Positions 23,171 to 33,569 of a DNA stretch of 64,000 nucleotides are shown piece by piece (position 1 is the stretch's first letter; the number at the start of each line of letters is the position of its first letter). A program made the position numbers and the translations under genes. The notes under the pieces are model-generated. The model was not told where the DNA came from and did not search any database. It saw only the letters and a list, made by a program, of their open reading frames with translations. The DNA comes from Protula sp. h YS-2021 (lineage: Eukaryota > Annelida > Polychaeta > Sabellida > Serpulidae), in the NCBI GenBank assembly GCA_949752745.1, contig OX457026.1, forward strand, positions 26,536,116-26,600,115, given 5' to 3'.

Positions 23171-23712
23171 CTGTGGGAGAAAGTGACACACGATTCTGAG
23201 CATCCCCGGCTTGTTTTGTGAGCACTTCGAGGACTGGGGCAGCCGAACTGTCAATCATTCGCACGTGCAATCTATATCATTAACAGTTCCTCAACATCAG
23301 TTTCGTTCTGGGCTATAAATTCTAGTTGTGTTCATACCGCCAACGATACCATATTTGAACTAGACCGTTTTTGCTACCGAGTAGCGAAAATTACACTTGG
23401 GGGCTACAAAAAATTATGATTCTGAACACTTAAAAATTCAGAATTCTATAACAATTATTTGTTAAAATCAATGACATAGTTGCGTACCGTGGTGTTTGCG
23501 GTACTGTAACCTTGTACCGTACGACTCTTCACCAGCGAACGCGACCACAATGACGTAACGCGTACCGTGGCGTTTACGGTACTACTGTTTCCTTTTTTTA
23601 CGCGTGCTGACAAATCATATGATTCACATAACTACACTGATGTCCTTAAAACGAGAAAAACGTTTACAAAATACCAATACATGGAGAAGTGACGCATTTT
23701 ATAAAGGAGTAC
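23171..23712 (-). other. Intron C5-C6
   Basis: A 542-nt intron. It contains a 'tagaccgtttttgctaccga' word at about 23362, the head of dispersed family 2, and duplicated 'gtaccgtggcgttt' words around 23490-23575. No exon seen. Confidence 0.5.
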
Positions 23713-23858
23713 CTTAAATTTCTCTGCTGTTTTCACTTGACACCAGTATATTGTGTAGTTTTCAGGCAAATCGTTGTCGTCGGCATGTTCCCAGCTTAGC
23801 TGTAGAAAATTGGCAGATGTGTTCTGACGTACCACAAAGTTCTCCGGGGCAGCCACAA
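23713..23858 (-). CDS. Cytokine receptor exon C5: second FN3 domain, first half
   Basis: A 146-nt exon in phase 1 to 0. Acceptor TTGTTTTAG, donor AAG|GTACTC. It reads VAAPENFVVRQNTSANF, then LQLSWEHADDNDLPENY, then TIYWCQVKTAEKFK: FN3 A, B and C strands with the conserved B-strand Trp. NTS and NYT are N-glycosylation sequons, consistent with an extracellular location. Confidence 0.88.
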
Positions 23859-24620
23859 CTAAAACAATACATTGAAATTGCGCTTTTCCTGATTGCAATA
23901 GTGCAGGGTGGGGGGGGGGGGGGGGGGGGGAGGTGATGTCTAAAAATGCCCTCTTTCAAAACTGTAACTGTAGTATCCTTTTATTGGGTCGTTCGAGAAT
24001 TTACCATAAAACACGTGTCACAGAGTCTGACAGACAGAGAAATAAAGTGCTTCTGATGGCAATACCGTGTTATGAGGTCCTGTTGGCCTCTTCTAGCTTC
24101 AAAGAACACATGTTTACTTCATCATAACAAGTGCTTTTATCTCAACGCAAGCCAATTTCATTTCTATTTTCCTCACACTTTAGTCTCTTTATTTTATTTT
24201 ATTTATTTATTTTTTGGTTTTATGGCACATCATCCGTACAGCTTTAGCTGACAGCAGAAAGAAACGGATCTTGAAATATCACCGAAGCAAGATATAAAAA
24301 TCAAACATCAAGCAAGCTGTTTACACTTGTATTATACACATACAAATTGTATCTACATTTTGTTTATATTTATATCTGTTATGTTTTTCTTTTACATTTT
24401 CCCTTACGTTATCGCCCGACCAACTGCGATCAAAAATCGCAAACGACTCGAATCGATAATGTTCAAAATGTTGTATACAAACATATCAAAAGCAAGATCT
24501 GAATACCAACTAAGGGGAGTGCGGGGGGGGGGGGGAGAGAATCAATGAAGATCCGTCCACCTTAAAATGCTAAGTACCAACCTTATGAGCGCCAACAACA
24601 GTTTAGAGACGTGCGGTAAA

Positions 24621-24720
24621 GCGCCATATTGCGCAACTGCACGTATCTGGCATCGGCTAGGCAGGGGACGGACAGACAGACACACGCGGCAGAGTTCTCC
24701 CCGTGTGTCACGCCAGGACG
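24621..24720 (-). pseudogene. Decayed partial copy of receptor exon C4
   Basis: About 100 bp match exon positions 26025-26137, including plus-strand words AACTGCACGTATCTG, CATCGGCT and CGGCAGAGTTCTCCCC. On the minus strand the parental frame still reads GENSAACVC and ARYVQL, against GENSAVCVC and VRYVQL in the true exon. The copy lacks about 12 bp, loses homology before the end of the domain, and runs into a stop. No usable splice borders were seen, so it is a pseudo-exon left by a local duplication. Confidence 0.75.
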
Positions 24721-24837
24721 CAGGCAACCTCCCCCCCCCCCCCCACCCCATCAAAATCCTAACTTTCCCTCATTCATTGGTTGTTTGGGTGATTGATAAG
24801 GAGACGAGTTAACATGTCAACGACGCGAGATGAAAAC

Positions 24838-25862
24838 AAGAATGTCCCCCATTTAGCCAATTTCTGTAACTTTTCAAGAGAGGATCGCCTTGTGAACATT
24901 TATGCAAAATTTGAAGTCAATCCTGTTAAAATTATGGGCGAGAAAGAATTTTGAAGAATGCTTACTAATTTTTTCAAATGCCCGTCATTTAGCAAATTTT
25001 TAGAGGATCGCCAGAAAAGTAACTTTACAACAGCGGACCGCATGGAGAACATTTATGACAAAATTTGAAGATGCAATCCGACCAAAACTGTCGGAAACTG
25101 GCTACTGAAAACTGTCGGAAACTGGAAAATTGACAACCAAAAAATTAAGAAATGCCCTGTGTTTGGCCAATTTTGGGTGGATCGCCAAAAACTTTCAAGA
25201 CAGGCTTAACCAGTCAACATTCGTACAGAAGCATTTTCAAAGGAGGGGGGCCTAATGAACAATTATGCAAAAATTGAAGGTGATCCGTTCAAAATTGTGG
25301 AAGAAGAAATATTTGAAAACTGGCTAACAAAAAATTGTAAATGCCCCCATGTGGCCAATTTTTGGCGGAATCCCGAAAAAAAAAGTAATTTTTCACGACA
25401 GAATGGTCTAGGGAAAAAATTGTGCTCAACTGGAAGAAAATCCGATCCAAACTGTGGGAGAAGCATTTTGAAAATTGGCTACCAAAATATTATAAATGCC
25501 CCAATTTGAATAATTTTTGGCGGATCGCCGAAGAAAGAAACTTTTCACGAGAGAACTGTCTAGAAAACAATCGTACAAAATTGTAAAGAAATCCGATCCC
25601 TGTTGTGGCAGAAGAATTTTTAAAATTGGCAACAAAAAAATTTTAAATGGCCCCCATTTGGCCAATTTTTGGTGGATTGACAAAATAAAATAAAATTTTT
25701 CAGGACAGGACTACCTGAAGAACATTCGTACAAAATTTGAAAGGAATCCGATCAAAACTGAGGGAGAAGAGGCATTTTAAATAAAAGTTTACACATGTAC
25801 ATACGTATACGTACATATGGACGACGGATACCCCCTCTATTGATGTGATAAGATCTGATAAT
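24838..25862 (+). repeat. Dispersed repeat family 1, copy d (long)
   Basis: Eight or so diverged tandem units of about 110-130 bp with 'gccaatttttggcggatcgcc', 'aaatttgaag.caatccgat' and 'gaagcattttgaaaattgg' words. It ends in 'gacgacggatacccc' and TGATGTGATAAGATC. The hairpin tail is degenerate. Confidence 0.65.
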
Positions 25863-25925
25863 TAAAACAAACACAAACCGGGCACTGAAATATGATCAGA
25901 ATAGTCACGTACTGCTCGGGCTTAC

Positions 25926-26217
25926 GTTTATTTTCTTTGGCAATGATAACAGGAGTCGGTTTCAGTGAGTTATTGCAGCCAGCGTTATTTCTGCCTTCTA
26001 GGTAGACATAGTAGGTTCTATCATGCGCCAGATTGCTTAACTGCACGTATCTGACATCGGCTTGGTAGGCGACGGTCAGACAGCTGTCGGACGGGCAGAC
26101 ACACACGGCAGAGTTCTCCCCTGTGCCACGCCGACGTCTTGACAACAGACCTGGATCTGTGACGTAGTGCACGAGAATGCTCTGCATGTCGCCATGGGTG
26201 TACATGCGAGGGATATG
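25926..26217 (-). CDS. Cytokine receptor exon C4: first FN3 domain, second half, with basic insert
   Basis: A 292-nt exon in phase 0 to 1. Acceptor TTATTCCTTTCAG, donor AAAC|GTAAGC. It starts HIPRMYTHGDMQSILVHY, then DPGLLSRRRRGTGENSAV, CVCPSDSCLTVAYQADV, and RYVQLSNLAHDRTYYVYL. The last segment is the FN3 E and F strand region. It is longer than a normal FN3 half, mainly through an insert with tetra-arginine and three closely spaced cysteines (CVCPSDSC). RRRR fits the minimal furin consensus RxxR; cleavage is only a possibility. It is followed by EGRNNAGCNN and KENK. Confidence 0.88.
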
Positions 26218-26334
26218 CTGAAAGGAATAAGTACATTAAAAATACACCAATACTTCCTTGAAGTATCACATGACGAAACTATTAAGAAAGTAACTCGCCT
26301 TGCCTTGCGTCTAATAAATGCAAACCTACAGAAA

Positions 26335-26440
26335 CATAAAACTTACATTCCAGTGTATGGTAACATCTCAGAAACACATAACTTACATTCCAGTACATTG
26401 TAACATGGACAGAAACACAACTTACATTCCAGTATATGGT
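26335..26440 (-). repeat. 39/40-bp triplication of the exon C3 donor site
   Basis: On the minus strand the word ACTGGAAT|GTAAGTT occurs three times, with donors near 26425, 26386 and 26346. The first spacing is 39 nt and the next 40 nt. Each unit repeats the last exonic bases, the 5' splice site and a TTTCTG word. Donor 2 would add 13 in-frame codons with no stop; donor 3 would shift the frame. Confidence 0.88.
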
Positions 26441-26523
26441 AATATCGACCGACTTTTGACCACTGTGGCTTATCTCCACGCGGCGGAATAAACCAACCGT
26501 CCCTTCCGGCAATTTTCCTGGAA
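26426..26523 (-). CDS. Cytokine receptor exon C3: first FN3 domain, first half
   Basis: A 98-nt exon in phase 1 to 0. Acceptor CATGAACAG, donor GGAAT|GTAAGT. It reads PGKLPEGTVGLFRRVEIS then HSGQKSVDITIYWN. Another open frame crosses this DNA from an acceptor 14 nt upstream, but only this frame matches the phases of both neighbours and ends in the FN3-like ITIYWN. The half-domain is short. The donor is one of three tandem copies, so length variation by alternative donor choice is possible. Confidence 0.8.
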
Positions 26524-26793
26524 CTGTTCATGTAATTCACTGTAATCTTCAAAATGAAACCTATAAAACTCCACTGAATAAAGTTACATCTTACGTAATG
26601 TGGCCAAAGCAGAATGATAGAGATACAAACTCCGCATTTCAAGAACAAAGCTTTCTCGTTTCCAATGACAGTGACACGAGAGTTCGAAATCTACCACAGT
26701 ACGAGGAGGGAGACAATTTTTATGGTGCCCCGATCGGTAAAACAGTCCATGTCGGGATTTAGAAGAAGCCCAATTAAAGAAGAACACACTAAC

Positions 26794-27022
26794 CATCTGA
26801 TAAAGTTTTGAACGTAATAGAAATGGGGTCACTCCAAAATCCGCGGGATTCCCCATGATCCTGATCGATCTCATATGCGTGGAAATACGGTATGCTGCGT
26901 ATAGTGGCACGGTAGTCGGTGAAGGGACGGACGATTCGCTCGCCGTCGTGCGTGTGATTGCCGCCTACATTCCAGCTCCTTTGTCTCTTGGCTTGCCCTT
27001 CTTTATCAATCCATTGCAGTGT
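26794..27022 (-). CDS. Cytokine receptor exon C2: D2 domain, second half with WSxWS-like motif
   Basis: A 229-nt exon in phase 0 to 1. Acceptor GGTTCTTGTAG, donor GATG|GTTAGT. It reads TLQWIDKEGQAKRQRSWN, then ERIVRPFTDYRATIRSI, then DHGESRGFWSDPISITF. GFWSDP at the end of the second CHR domain sits where vertebrate receptors carry WSxWS; the second Trp is replaced by Pro, so it is a degenerate motif. R-P-F-T-x-Y resembles the conserved 'L-x-P-x-T-x-Y' before the F strand. This exon is the main evidence that the gene is a class I cytokine receptor rather than a generic FN3 protein. Confidence 0.9.
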
Positions 27023-27092
27023 CTACAAGAACCAATCAGCTTTGACTACTCCAAGAACCAATCAACTTTGACTACTCCAAGAACCAATCAGC
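27023..27092 (-). repeat. 26-bp tandem repeat at the exon C2 acceptor
   Basis: Three copies of a 26-bp unit containing CAAAG(C/T)TGATTGGTTCTTG abut the exon. The copy touching the exon ends TTCTTGTAG and supplies the acceptor; the two upstream copies end TTCTTGGAG. The branch/pyrimidine region and the AG are therefore tandemly repeated. Confidence 0.85.
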
Positions 27093-27431
27093 TTTGATGA
27101 CACATAAGATATATCAAACGTAGAAGACGCAGAAACTTCCTGTTCTTTCGATCTTTCGCACAAATTAGTTCTAACCCTTCACTGACGTCACGAAGACCGA
27201 CGTTTCACCAACATTTCCTTTTTATGACTTGCCAAATTACAGACAAGCGCAGTTAAACAGAACACCCACCCTCCACCTCCGCATACACACTCCACCTACC
27301 CCCTCCATCCTCCGAACCCAACAGAGAAAAAAAACCCCCAGGACTTCGGTCCACTGTGTCTACAAACTAGAATGTGGTCTTGCCGTGGTCCCTGGGGGTA
27401 TGAATATTTTTTAGATGTAACTTCAACTCAC

Positions 27432-27580
27432 AAAAGGAGGGATGTCAGGGTCTGACAGTTGTTCTATTTCGACCTCTTCCATCATGTGTCGACCAGTAGA
27501 CGCAGAAATTTTCTTCCACATCAATGTGAAACTCCACTCTCCCTCTATCACCTTAAACTCTGAAGGTGGGTCGGGTTTAA
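27432..27580 (-). CDS. Cytokine receptor exon C1: D2 domain, first half
   Basis: A 149-nt exon in phase 1 to 0. Acceptor TTAATTTCAG, donor CCTTTT|GTGAGT. The first codon is completed as Val by the previous exon, giving VKPDPPSEFKVIEGEWSF, then TLMWKKISASTGRHMMEE, then VEIEQLSDPDIPPF. The V-K-P-x-P-P linker between D1 and D2 is characteristic of gp130-family receptors. B-strand Trp and C-strand pattern are present. Confidence 0.88.
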
Positions 27581-28179
27581 CTGAAATTAACACAAAAAGA
27601 TCTCTTATAAATACTTATATATATATATGATACGTCTTGCCTCGTGTGAACATTGCTTTATAATTTCACATTTAATTTCATTCGAAAGCACTGTCTTTAA
27701 GCACCGGTTGAGTTAAAGCAATTAATTCATTTCGATGTCTTAGAAATAGAATGTGCACTTATGTCTCCTATACCTAACACATGTTTCATGATCTTCAAGA
27801 ACAAAAAAGGGGTGCTCTTGTATTTTGCCCATGCTTCACAGTGAACTAAACACGATAATTCTATTTATAGAACGCCCTGTCTTTTCACAACTGTTTAGCT
27901 AGTCAAGTCCAAAAAGACGTTCGTAATTGAACTGAAAGAAAGTTTCTACTGTAACAACTGATTACTTGATTTTTCATTAAAAAGTTTAATATATTCATAC
28001 TCTGTATCTTTGTGTATTACATATTTAATACAACTTTCCGTAATAACGGACAAATTAAACACGAGATTTTTTCCGTCTTGCTACTCCTTTTATCCAAACA
28101 CTTATTTTAATTTAACTGAACCAGAACCAGTTATTAGTAAATTACTGACCTATAATAAAGTTTGAAATAGTTAAGAACA

Positions 28180-28843
28180 CTCTATTATTTAGAATAAGAA
28201 TACTTCTGGTAAATGAGAATTTACATTTTTTTATTGAAGGTAAAAAAGGCAAAGTGAGTCCGGAACAGACTCATGAGGATCATTCTAACTGAAATATACA
28301 GAGAATCAAAAAAGTTGAATTGTCCTCAATCCCAGTTAAGTCTACTCCGGAACAGACTTCGACTATAGTGCCTTGATTTGCAAAAAAAAAATCGAAAACA
28401 CATGTGAATTCTTACTTACTTGATGCATTCTTAACACTATATTATTTAAAATAAGAATTTATCAAGCAAATAAGAATTCAGATAATTTTTGTCATGGGTG
28501 AAATCGGCTAAACTGACTACGGTAGTCTATTCCGGAATAGACAACCGTCTATTCTGCAATAGACTACCGAAGTTAAAGGTTCTTTGGAATAGAACCTTTT
28601 AATTTTTTCATATATATTACATTGCAGCATATATTACTTACAGGTTTTATGATACTTAAATTTAAAATTACACAAAAACGTTCCATTTAAAAGGATTTGG
28701 AGGTCGGCAGTCTATTCCGGAATAGACTACCATAGTCGTAAAATGCGTTAGTTCACCCATGACAAAAAATATCTGATTTCTTATTTGCTTGATAAATTCT
28801 TATTTTAAATGATACACTGTTTCTTATTTTAAATAATAGAGTG
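28180..28843. mobile_element. AT-rich MITE with long inverted arms and EcoRI-free palindromes
   Basis: The terminal word AACACTCTATTATTTA at about 28180 returns inverted at 28824-28843. A longer inner pair of about 70 bp (28433-28504 and 28755-28835) includes ATTTATCAAGCAAATAAGAA and TTGTCATGGGTGAA. Between them are palindromic words, including two perfect or near-perfect AGTCTATTCCGGAATAGACT sites. No transposase. A related copy lies at 52425-52690. Probably a nested or composite MITE. Confidence 0.75.
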
Positions 28844-29424
28844 TTTAATTATATCTGAAGAACAGGATTTCATTTATTTGAATACAAGGGAAAAAGAGAA
28901 ATCTCTTGTTTATACCATTAGATAAAGTAAACATGTCACTATCAAACTGAACAAAAACTCGTGATCAAAATTTGTATGGATCTGAATAGGCATGGTTGTT
29001 ATTAAATATGCAGATGTTAGTATTATAAAAGCAAGCAGCATGTCTCCAAACAACTTACTTCTCCATGTTAGATTGCATAAATAGAACTGACAAGCATTAG
29101 TGTTGAAGTACTGACCCATGGTCGCCACAGAACACAAACGGGGTGTGGGGGGGGGGGGAGGGGGGTGTACACCTGAACAAGGCGTATACATACATTCCGA
29201 CCATCTGAAATCCCCCTACCCCTCCTGCGTCGTGCGCAAAAATTACATGACGTCACTCATGGGCTGGAACAACATTGAGTATCTGATGGATGGTGACCCC
29301 AAACACCACCAGCGACAGCAATTATTGTAAGTATACAAGCGACCGGAAATGTGCAGTATAAAACCGCTTGCTGTGTCTCAAGCAATACCTCCCACAATTA
29401 GTTCCATTACTTTCCTCGCCACAC

Positions 29425-29482
29425 CGCCATTCACAGTTGTCAACACGCTTGTCAACACGCGTGTCAACACGCTTGTCAACAT
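29425..29482. repeat. Short tandem repeat (CGCTTGTCAACA)
   Basis: Four copies of a 12-bp unit TTGTCAACACGC and variants at about 29436-29482. Confidence 0.7.
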
Positions 29483-30305
29483 TTTAGCAAAACGGAACTT
29501 GGTCACCAGGATTGAAATGAAGTAAACTGGGTGGTTTCGCTGAAAATTTTTTTATTCATTGGTAATTTCAAACTTGAATGGCAGAGCCCATATCCATAAG
29601 AATTTACTATCGCTCATAACACCACTAACGAAATCACAATGGGAGTGGAACTACTGAGTTATGAATACAGGCCCCTATGCTTTCTTCAGGGGGCCGGTAT
29701 TTGGTGGTCGGTGACATTCATTAAGGAAAAAAAATCGTTTATTTACTTCAAACTGTTTTGTGTCTCAGACACCCGAAGAATCAATGAATACGAAACTAGA
29801 TATAATCATACAAGAATATGATGAATGCCCATACGGTTGTCATTTCATGCGTCTCAGTAACTGGTGTCAAAAGTCACACGACACTCACAATATTCAACTT
29901 CCGCAGACAATTTCACACACACACAAAAAAAAAAACACCAAACATGAAAGTACTTGAAACATGATAAATAGTAGTGTAAAATAAAACAGAAAAAAAAACT
30001 TTTGTCTGACAGCTGCTGAATAAAACCCTGATACCAATCGATTCCCCTTTACACTGAAAAGCTGTTTAATTAGCAAACCTGGAAATGACACAATTTCTCT
30101 CTCTCTCTTTTTTTAACTTACACGTTTATAAATGTTACTGATTGTAAATATTCATCCACAAGGCATTTGTTTATACATGTCGATATCTTTGCCTGCTTCC
30201 ACTTGGAAAAAAAACAAGATACACTGTAACTTGTAGTTATCCAGTTAACACAGTGCTGTAAATCTACATGTCGTAATAACGTCATTTGGGCAATTACGTA
30301 CGTCG

Positions 30306-30377
30306 GTCAGTCCATGAGAGACAGAGAGAGAGAGAGAGAGTGAGAGAGAGAGAGAGAGAGAGTGAGAGAGAGAGAGA

Positions 30378-30443
<66 letters not shown>

Positions 30444-30471
30444 CAGAGGGGGGGGGGGAGGGAGGGGAGGG
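30306..30471. repeat. GA microsatellite with GACAGA and poly-G edge
   Basis: A long (GA)n tract with occasional interruptions, then (GACAGA)n, then G-rich DNA to about 30478. The strand asymmetry (all purine on the plus strand) could support triplex DNA. Predicted proteins across it are artefacts. Confidence 0.95.
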
Positions 30472-31354
30472 GAGGGAGAAGCTTTGTTTTCATGTTTAAA
30501 TTGTTTCTTTCCTTGTGTTTTAATAATATAAGATGACGTCATCGGCTGACAAAGCAATCCTGAAGTAATCACCAGCCGCAGGCAGGGTTCACGGACTTTA
30601 CCACGGAAAACAAGAAAATATTAACTTCACGACTCCAATAGCGGGTTTAATTTTCTTGGAATCGGAAGATGCTTCACTGAATGCATTGAATACTAAGCAA
30701 AAGAAAGAGCACTTTGCTGTTGAAATTCCAACTGAGGGACTATTCGTAAACGTGCTACAACCAATACTCTTTTAGTGTTGCAACGATGAAAGGAAAGAAA
30801 TAGATGGGTGGGTAGGGAGGAAGGGGGGGGGGGGGAGAAACCACCAGACAAAAACAAACACTAAGTCACCCGTAAAAAAAACCTAGACAAAAAAATATAT
30901 TATTTCGTTAATAGCAACTTACGTTTCATCTTAAGTTCAGCAATTCGAAAAGTCAGCATCAAGACTTTATGTTTTCAAAAGACATTTAGGCATTTCTTTT
31001 ATTTTGCAATAGTATGTTTTAGGGCTTTGACCCATTCAAGAAGCAGAGGGCTTTATATCTCTTGGCCGACATATCTGGAGTTATTTACGAAAGCAGAGAA
31101 GTTAACTGGAATGTCTTTCAAAAAGTCAACTGATGCTGACACCTTGCTAGTATTGCACGAAAAAAAAAAGTTTCTTATTTCTGTCATAGAAATAAATTGA
31201 AAAACAGATTATGCAGATTTCTGTGAAACGCACAACTTGCCGAAATTTTAACAAGCCACAGAAATCCACACAAACCGGATAAAAAATCTGATACTTCACA
31301 TAAAACACTTGCTATTTCGCAGCAATCAGTCCAGCTAATTAGTTAGTCAAAGCA

Positions 31355-31380
31355 TATATTATAATTATTATTATTATAAC

Positions 31381-31437
<57 letters not shown>

Positions 31438-31438
31438 G
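31355..31438. repeat. ATT/TTA trinucleotide microsatellite
   Basis: About 80 bp of (ATT)n with a few interruptions at the left. Confidence 0.95.
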
Positions 31439-31783
31439 TTAATCATTGTCACCACTGCATACTTTATAAAATGCAACAAACGGGATAGACCTTAGCAGCC
31501 TTGTCACCTGTAACCATCGTAGCACTGGTGACAGGGGTGGACGAAATTAATGACCTAATCTATAGGTGTCGAGTAAAAATGAGGCAGTTTGGGAGCGAGA
31601 GACAAACCTTTTTCCAAATCACTCTTGCAAATTTAGCTTTAAAAAATCATCCACAGATACAGTTAGACGGCTTTCAATTCAAACTGTTTCTATTGCATAT
31701 ATGTCGTTACAGCGGGGTTCTACAATGGGGAGCTCGTTCGGAGGAATCAAAAGGCATTCAAAAATATGAATCCTGTGATCGGC

Positions 31784-31980
31784 GATATCACCTCCTCCAT
31801 TTGCTTGGTTAATGCAAAAGGTGGTAATCCGAGCGAGGGTGGTAATCTACTGCATTTCCACATGGAGACGGGTTCGAACCTAGCACCCTGGGCTTCCCAG
31901 GCTAACGCTCTAACCAACGGAGCTTGCTGTCCACACCCTCGCGTACAACTTAATGGCCAGCTCGGTTCAGGATAGATCAT
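31784..31980 (-). mobile_element. tRNA-derived SINE
   Basis: The minus strand shows an A-box-like CTCCGTTGGTTAGAGCG (about 31904-31920) and a B box GGTTCGAACCC (about 31869-31879) with correct polymerase III spacing. A non-tRNA body repeats GATTACCACC twice (31825-31850). The tRNA-like part lacks a full cloverleaf, so this is a SINE head rather than a tRNA gene. Confidence 0.7.
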
Positions 31981-33369
31981 AATAACTTGGGTTTCATAAG
32001 CAAATGAGCATTTATTATAAATGCGATGCAGTGGGAATTTGACAGCCATATAAACATTTATCTCTCACAGCCCTTTCTCCATTTGTTTCTGTCATAATGT
32101 ATACCTATATATTGAGGGCAAAATATGAGTTGCGTGGAAAGGAAGTGGACTACTGCATCCAAGAAAGTATCAACAGCCCAGTTTAATAACTGTATTTCAA
32201 AGGAGCACTGGAATGGATTGAGGTGTTCCTGTGTTACTGAAGTCTGCCCGTTCGACAGATTCCCCAACGACTTGTTGTGATAGACGGTGCTGCAATCTGA
32301 TTGGCCACAGCTATGCAAAGCGTTTCTCTAAGAGAACGCTCTGTGACGTTGTAACAGGCGAAACAACTTACGTCACTACAATAGAAACAACGAAGCATGT
32401 TTACATAACACAGGCAGGACTGACTTTGTGGAATGGCGAGGGGCAGAAATCCCCAGCCCGGAAAAACGCCCGGAACTCCCCCCCCCCCCCCCCCTTATTT
32501 TGGCAACTGTGGAAAACGACTTCAAATTTTTGCCATATTCGGAACAATTCGCCACCACAGTACTCGTGTCAGTATTTACTTGGCTTGTCGCTCTTGGAGA
32601 TTAAACCTCTTTAAATGTACTGCCGTTTCAATAAAAAAAAGGTGCAGCATATGATTAAGCTTAATTACGCTTATTTTATCCCTCATTTAGGTGATTAGTT
32701 TTTCGCAACTCTACTCAGGTTTTTTATTTTGTAAATGACGTGCAGCAGCAGATTATAGCATAAAATCCGCTTGCCCTTGGTACCCATATTCCGGAAATGA
32801 ACTGAGTTCTATTGAAGGGGGAATTTATTCAGGGTATGGCAAAAAATGTGTCAAATACTGTGGCGCCTCGAGAAATGAGACCGAAGAATTCACGATGCAG
32901 CGACAACTGATCTAAATGTGAAAACAGATCAATTCTTCTATCCTAGCCATTTAGATTAATTGTCGCGAGATCAAATGCCAGGATAAAGTGCACTAACGAA
33001 ACACACCGCAGGCTCTCCGCGCAAACAACCACCATTCCCCTCACTCCAGCGTCTAATTCTGCCAAAGTTTCTGCTCAGTAACTCAAAGTAGTGGGGCTTT
33101 TTTTTCACAGTTGCCAAAAAAATGGGGAGAGGAGGGGGTTCTCATGGGGCGTTTTTTCCCGGAGAGGGGTTACGAGATTCCAGTTAACCAAGATATTTTG
33201 ATCCCACACCAGAGCACCTAGTGCTGCTTAGACCAATGTAGAAATGTTTAAGACACGCAAAGCTGCCATGTGAGAATTACGTAGTGCAAAAAATATGGAT
33301 TTATCTGCGGGAAAAGTAAGATTTTTACTAGAATCCGGGATGAGGGGGGGGGGGGGAGGGGGAGGGGAG

Positions 33370-33569
33370 NNNNNNNNNNNNNNNNNNNNNNNNNNNNNNN
33401 NNNNNNNNNNNNNNNNNNNNNNNNNNNNNNNNNNNNNNNNNNNNNNNNNNNNNNNNNNNNNNNNNNNNNNNNNNNNNNNNNNNNNNNNNNNNNNNNNNNN
33501 NNNNNNNNNNNNNNNNNNNNNNNNNNNNNNNNNNNNNNNNNNNNNNNNNNNNNNNNNNNNNNNNNNNNN
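33370..33569. other. Assembly gap (200 N)
   Basis: Exactly 200 N, a conventional unknown-size placeholder. The sequence on both sides is the same G-rich word (GGGATGAGG, G-run, AGGGGGAGGGGAG), so the flanks may overlap. Confidence 0.97.

Larger units (their letters stand above)
23859..25925 (-). other. Intron C4-C5
   Basis: Intron of about 2.1 kb with poly-G (about 23911-23930 and 24523-24535), poly-C (about 24731-24744), a decayed copy of part of exon 25926-26217 and a long family 1 repeat. Confidence 0.6.

Noticed and set aside
26410..26537. Alternative reading of exon C3 in the frame VNYMNSSRKIAGRDGW
   Set aside because: It also has an acceptor and phase 1 start, but does not reach the GTAAGT donor in the phase required by exon C4 and lacks FN3 features.
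30245..30572. Open frames of alternating Ser-Leu or Arg-Glu
   Set aside because: Direct translation of a GA microsatellite.
31860..31930. Functional tRNA gene
   Set aside because: A and B boxes are present but a full cloverleaf with acceptor stem is not; the flanking body fits a SINE.
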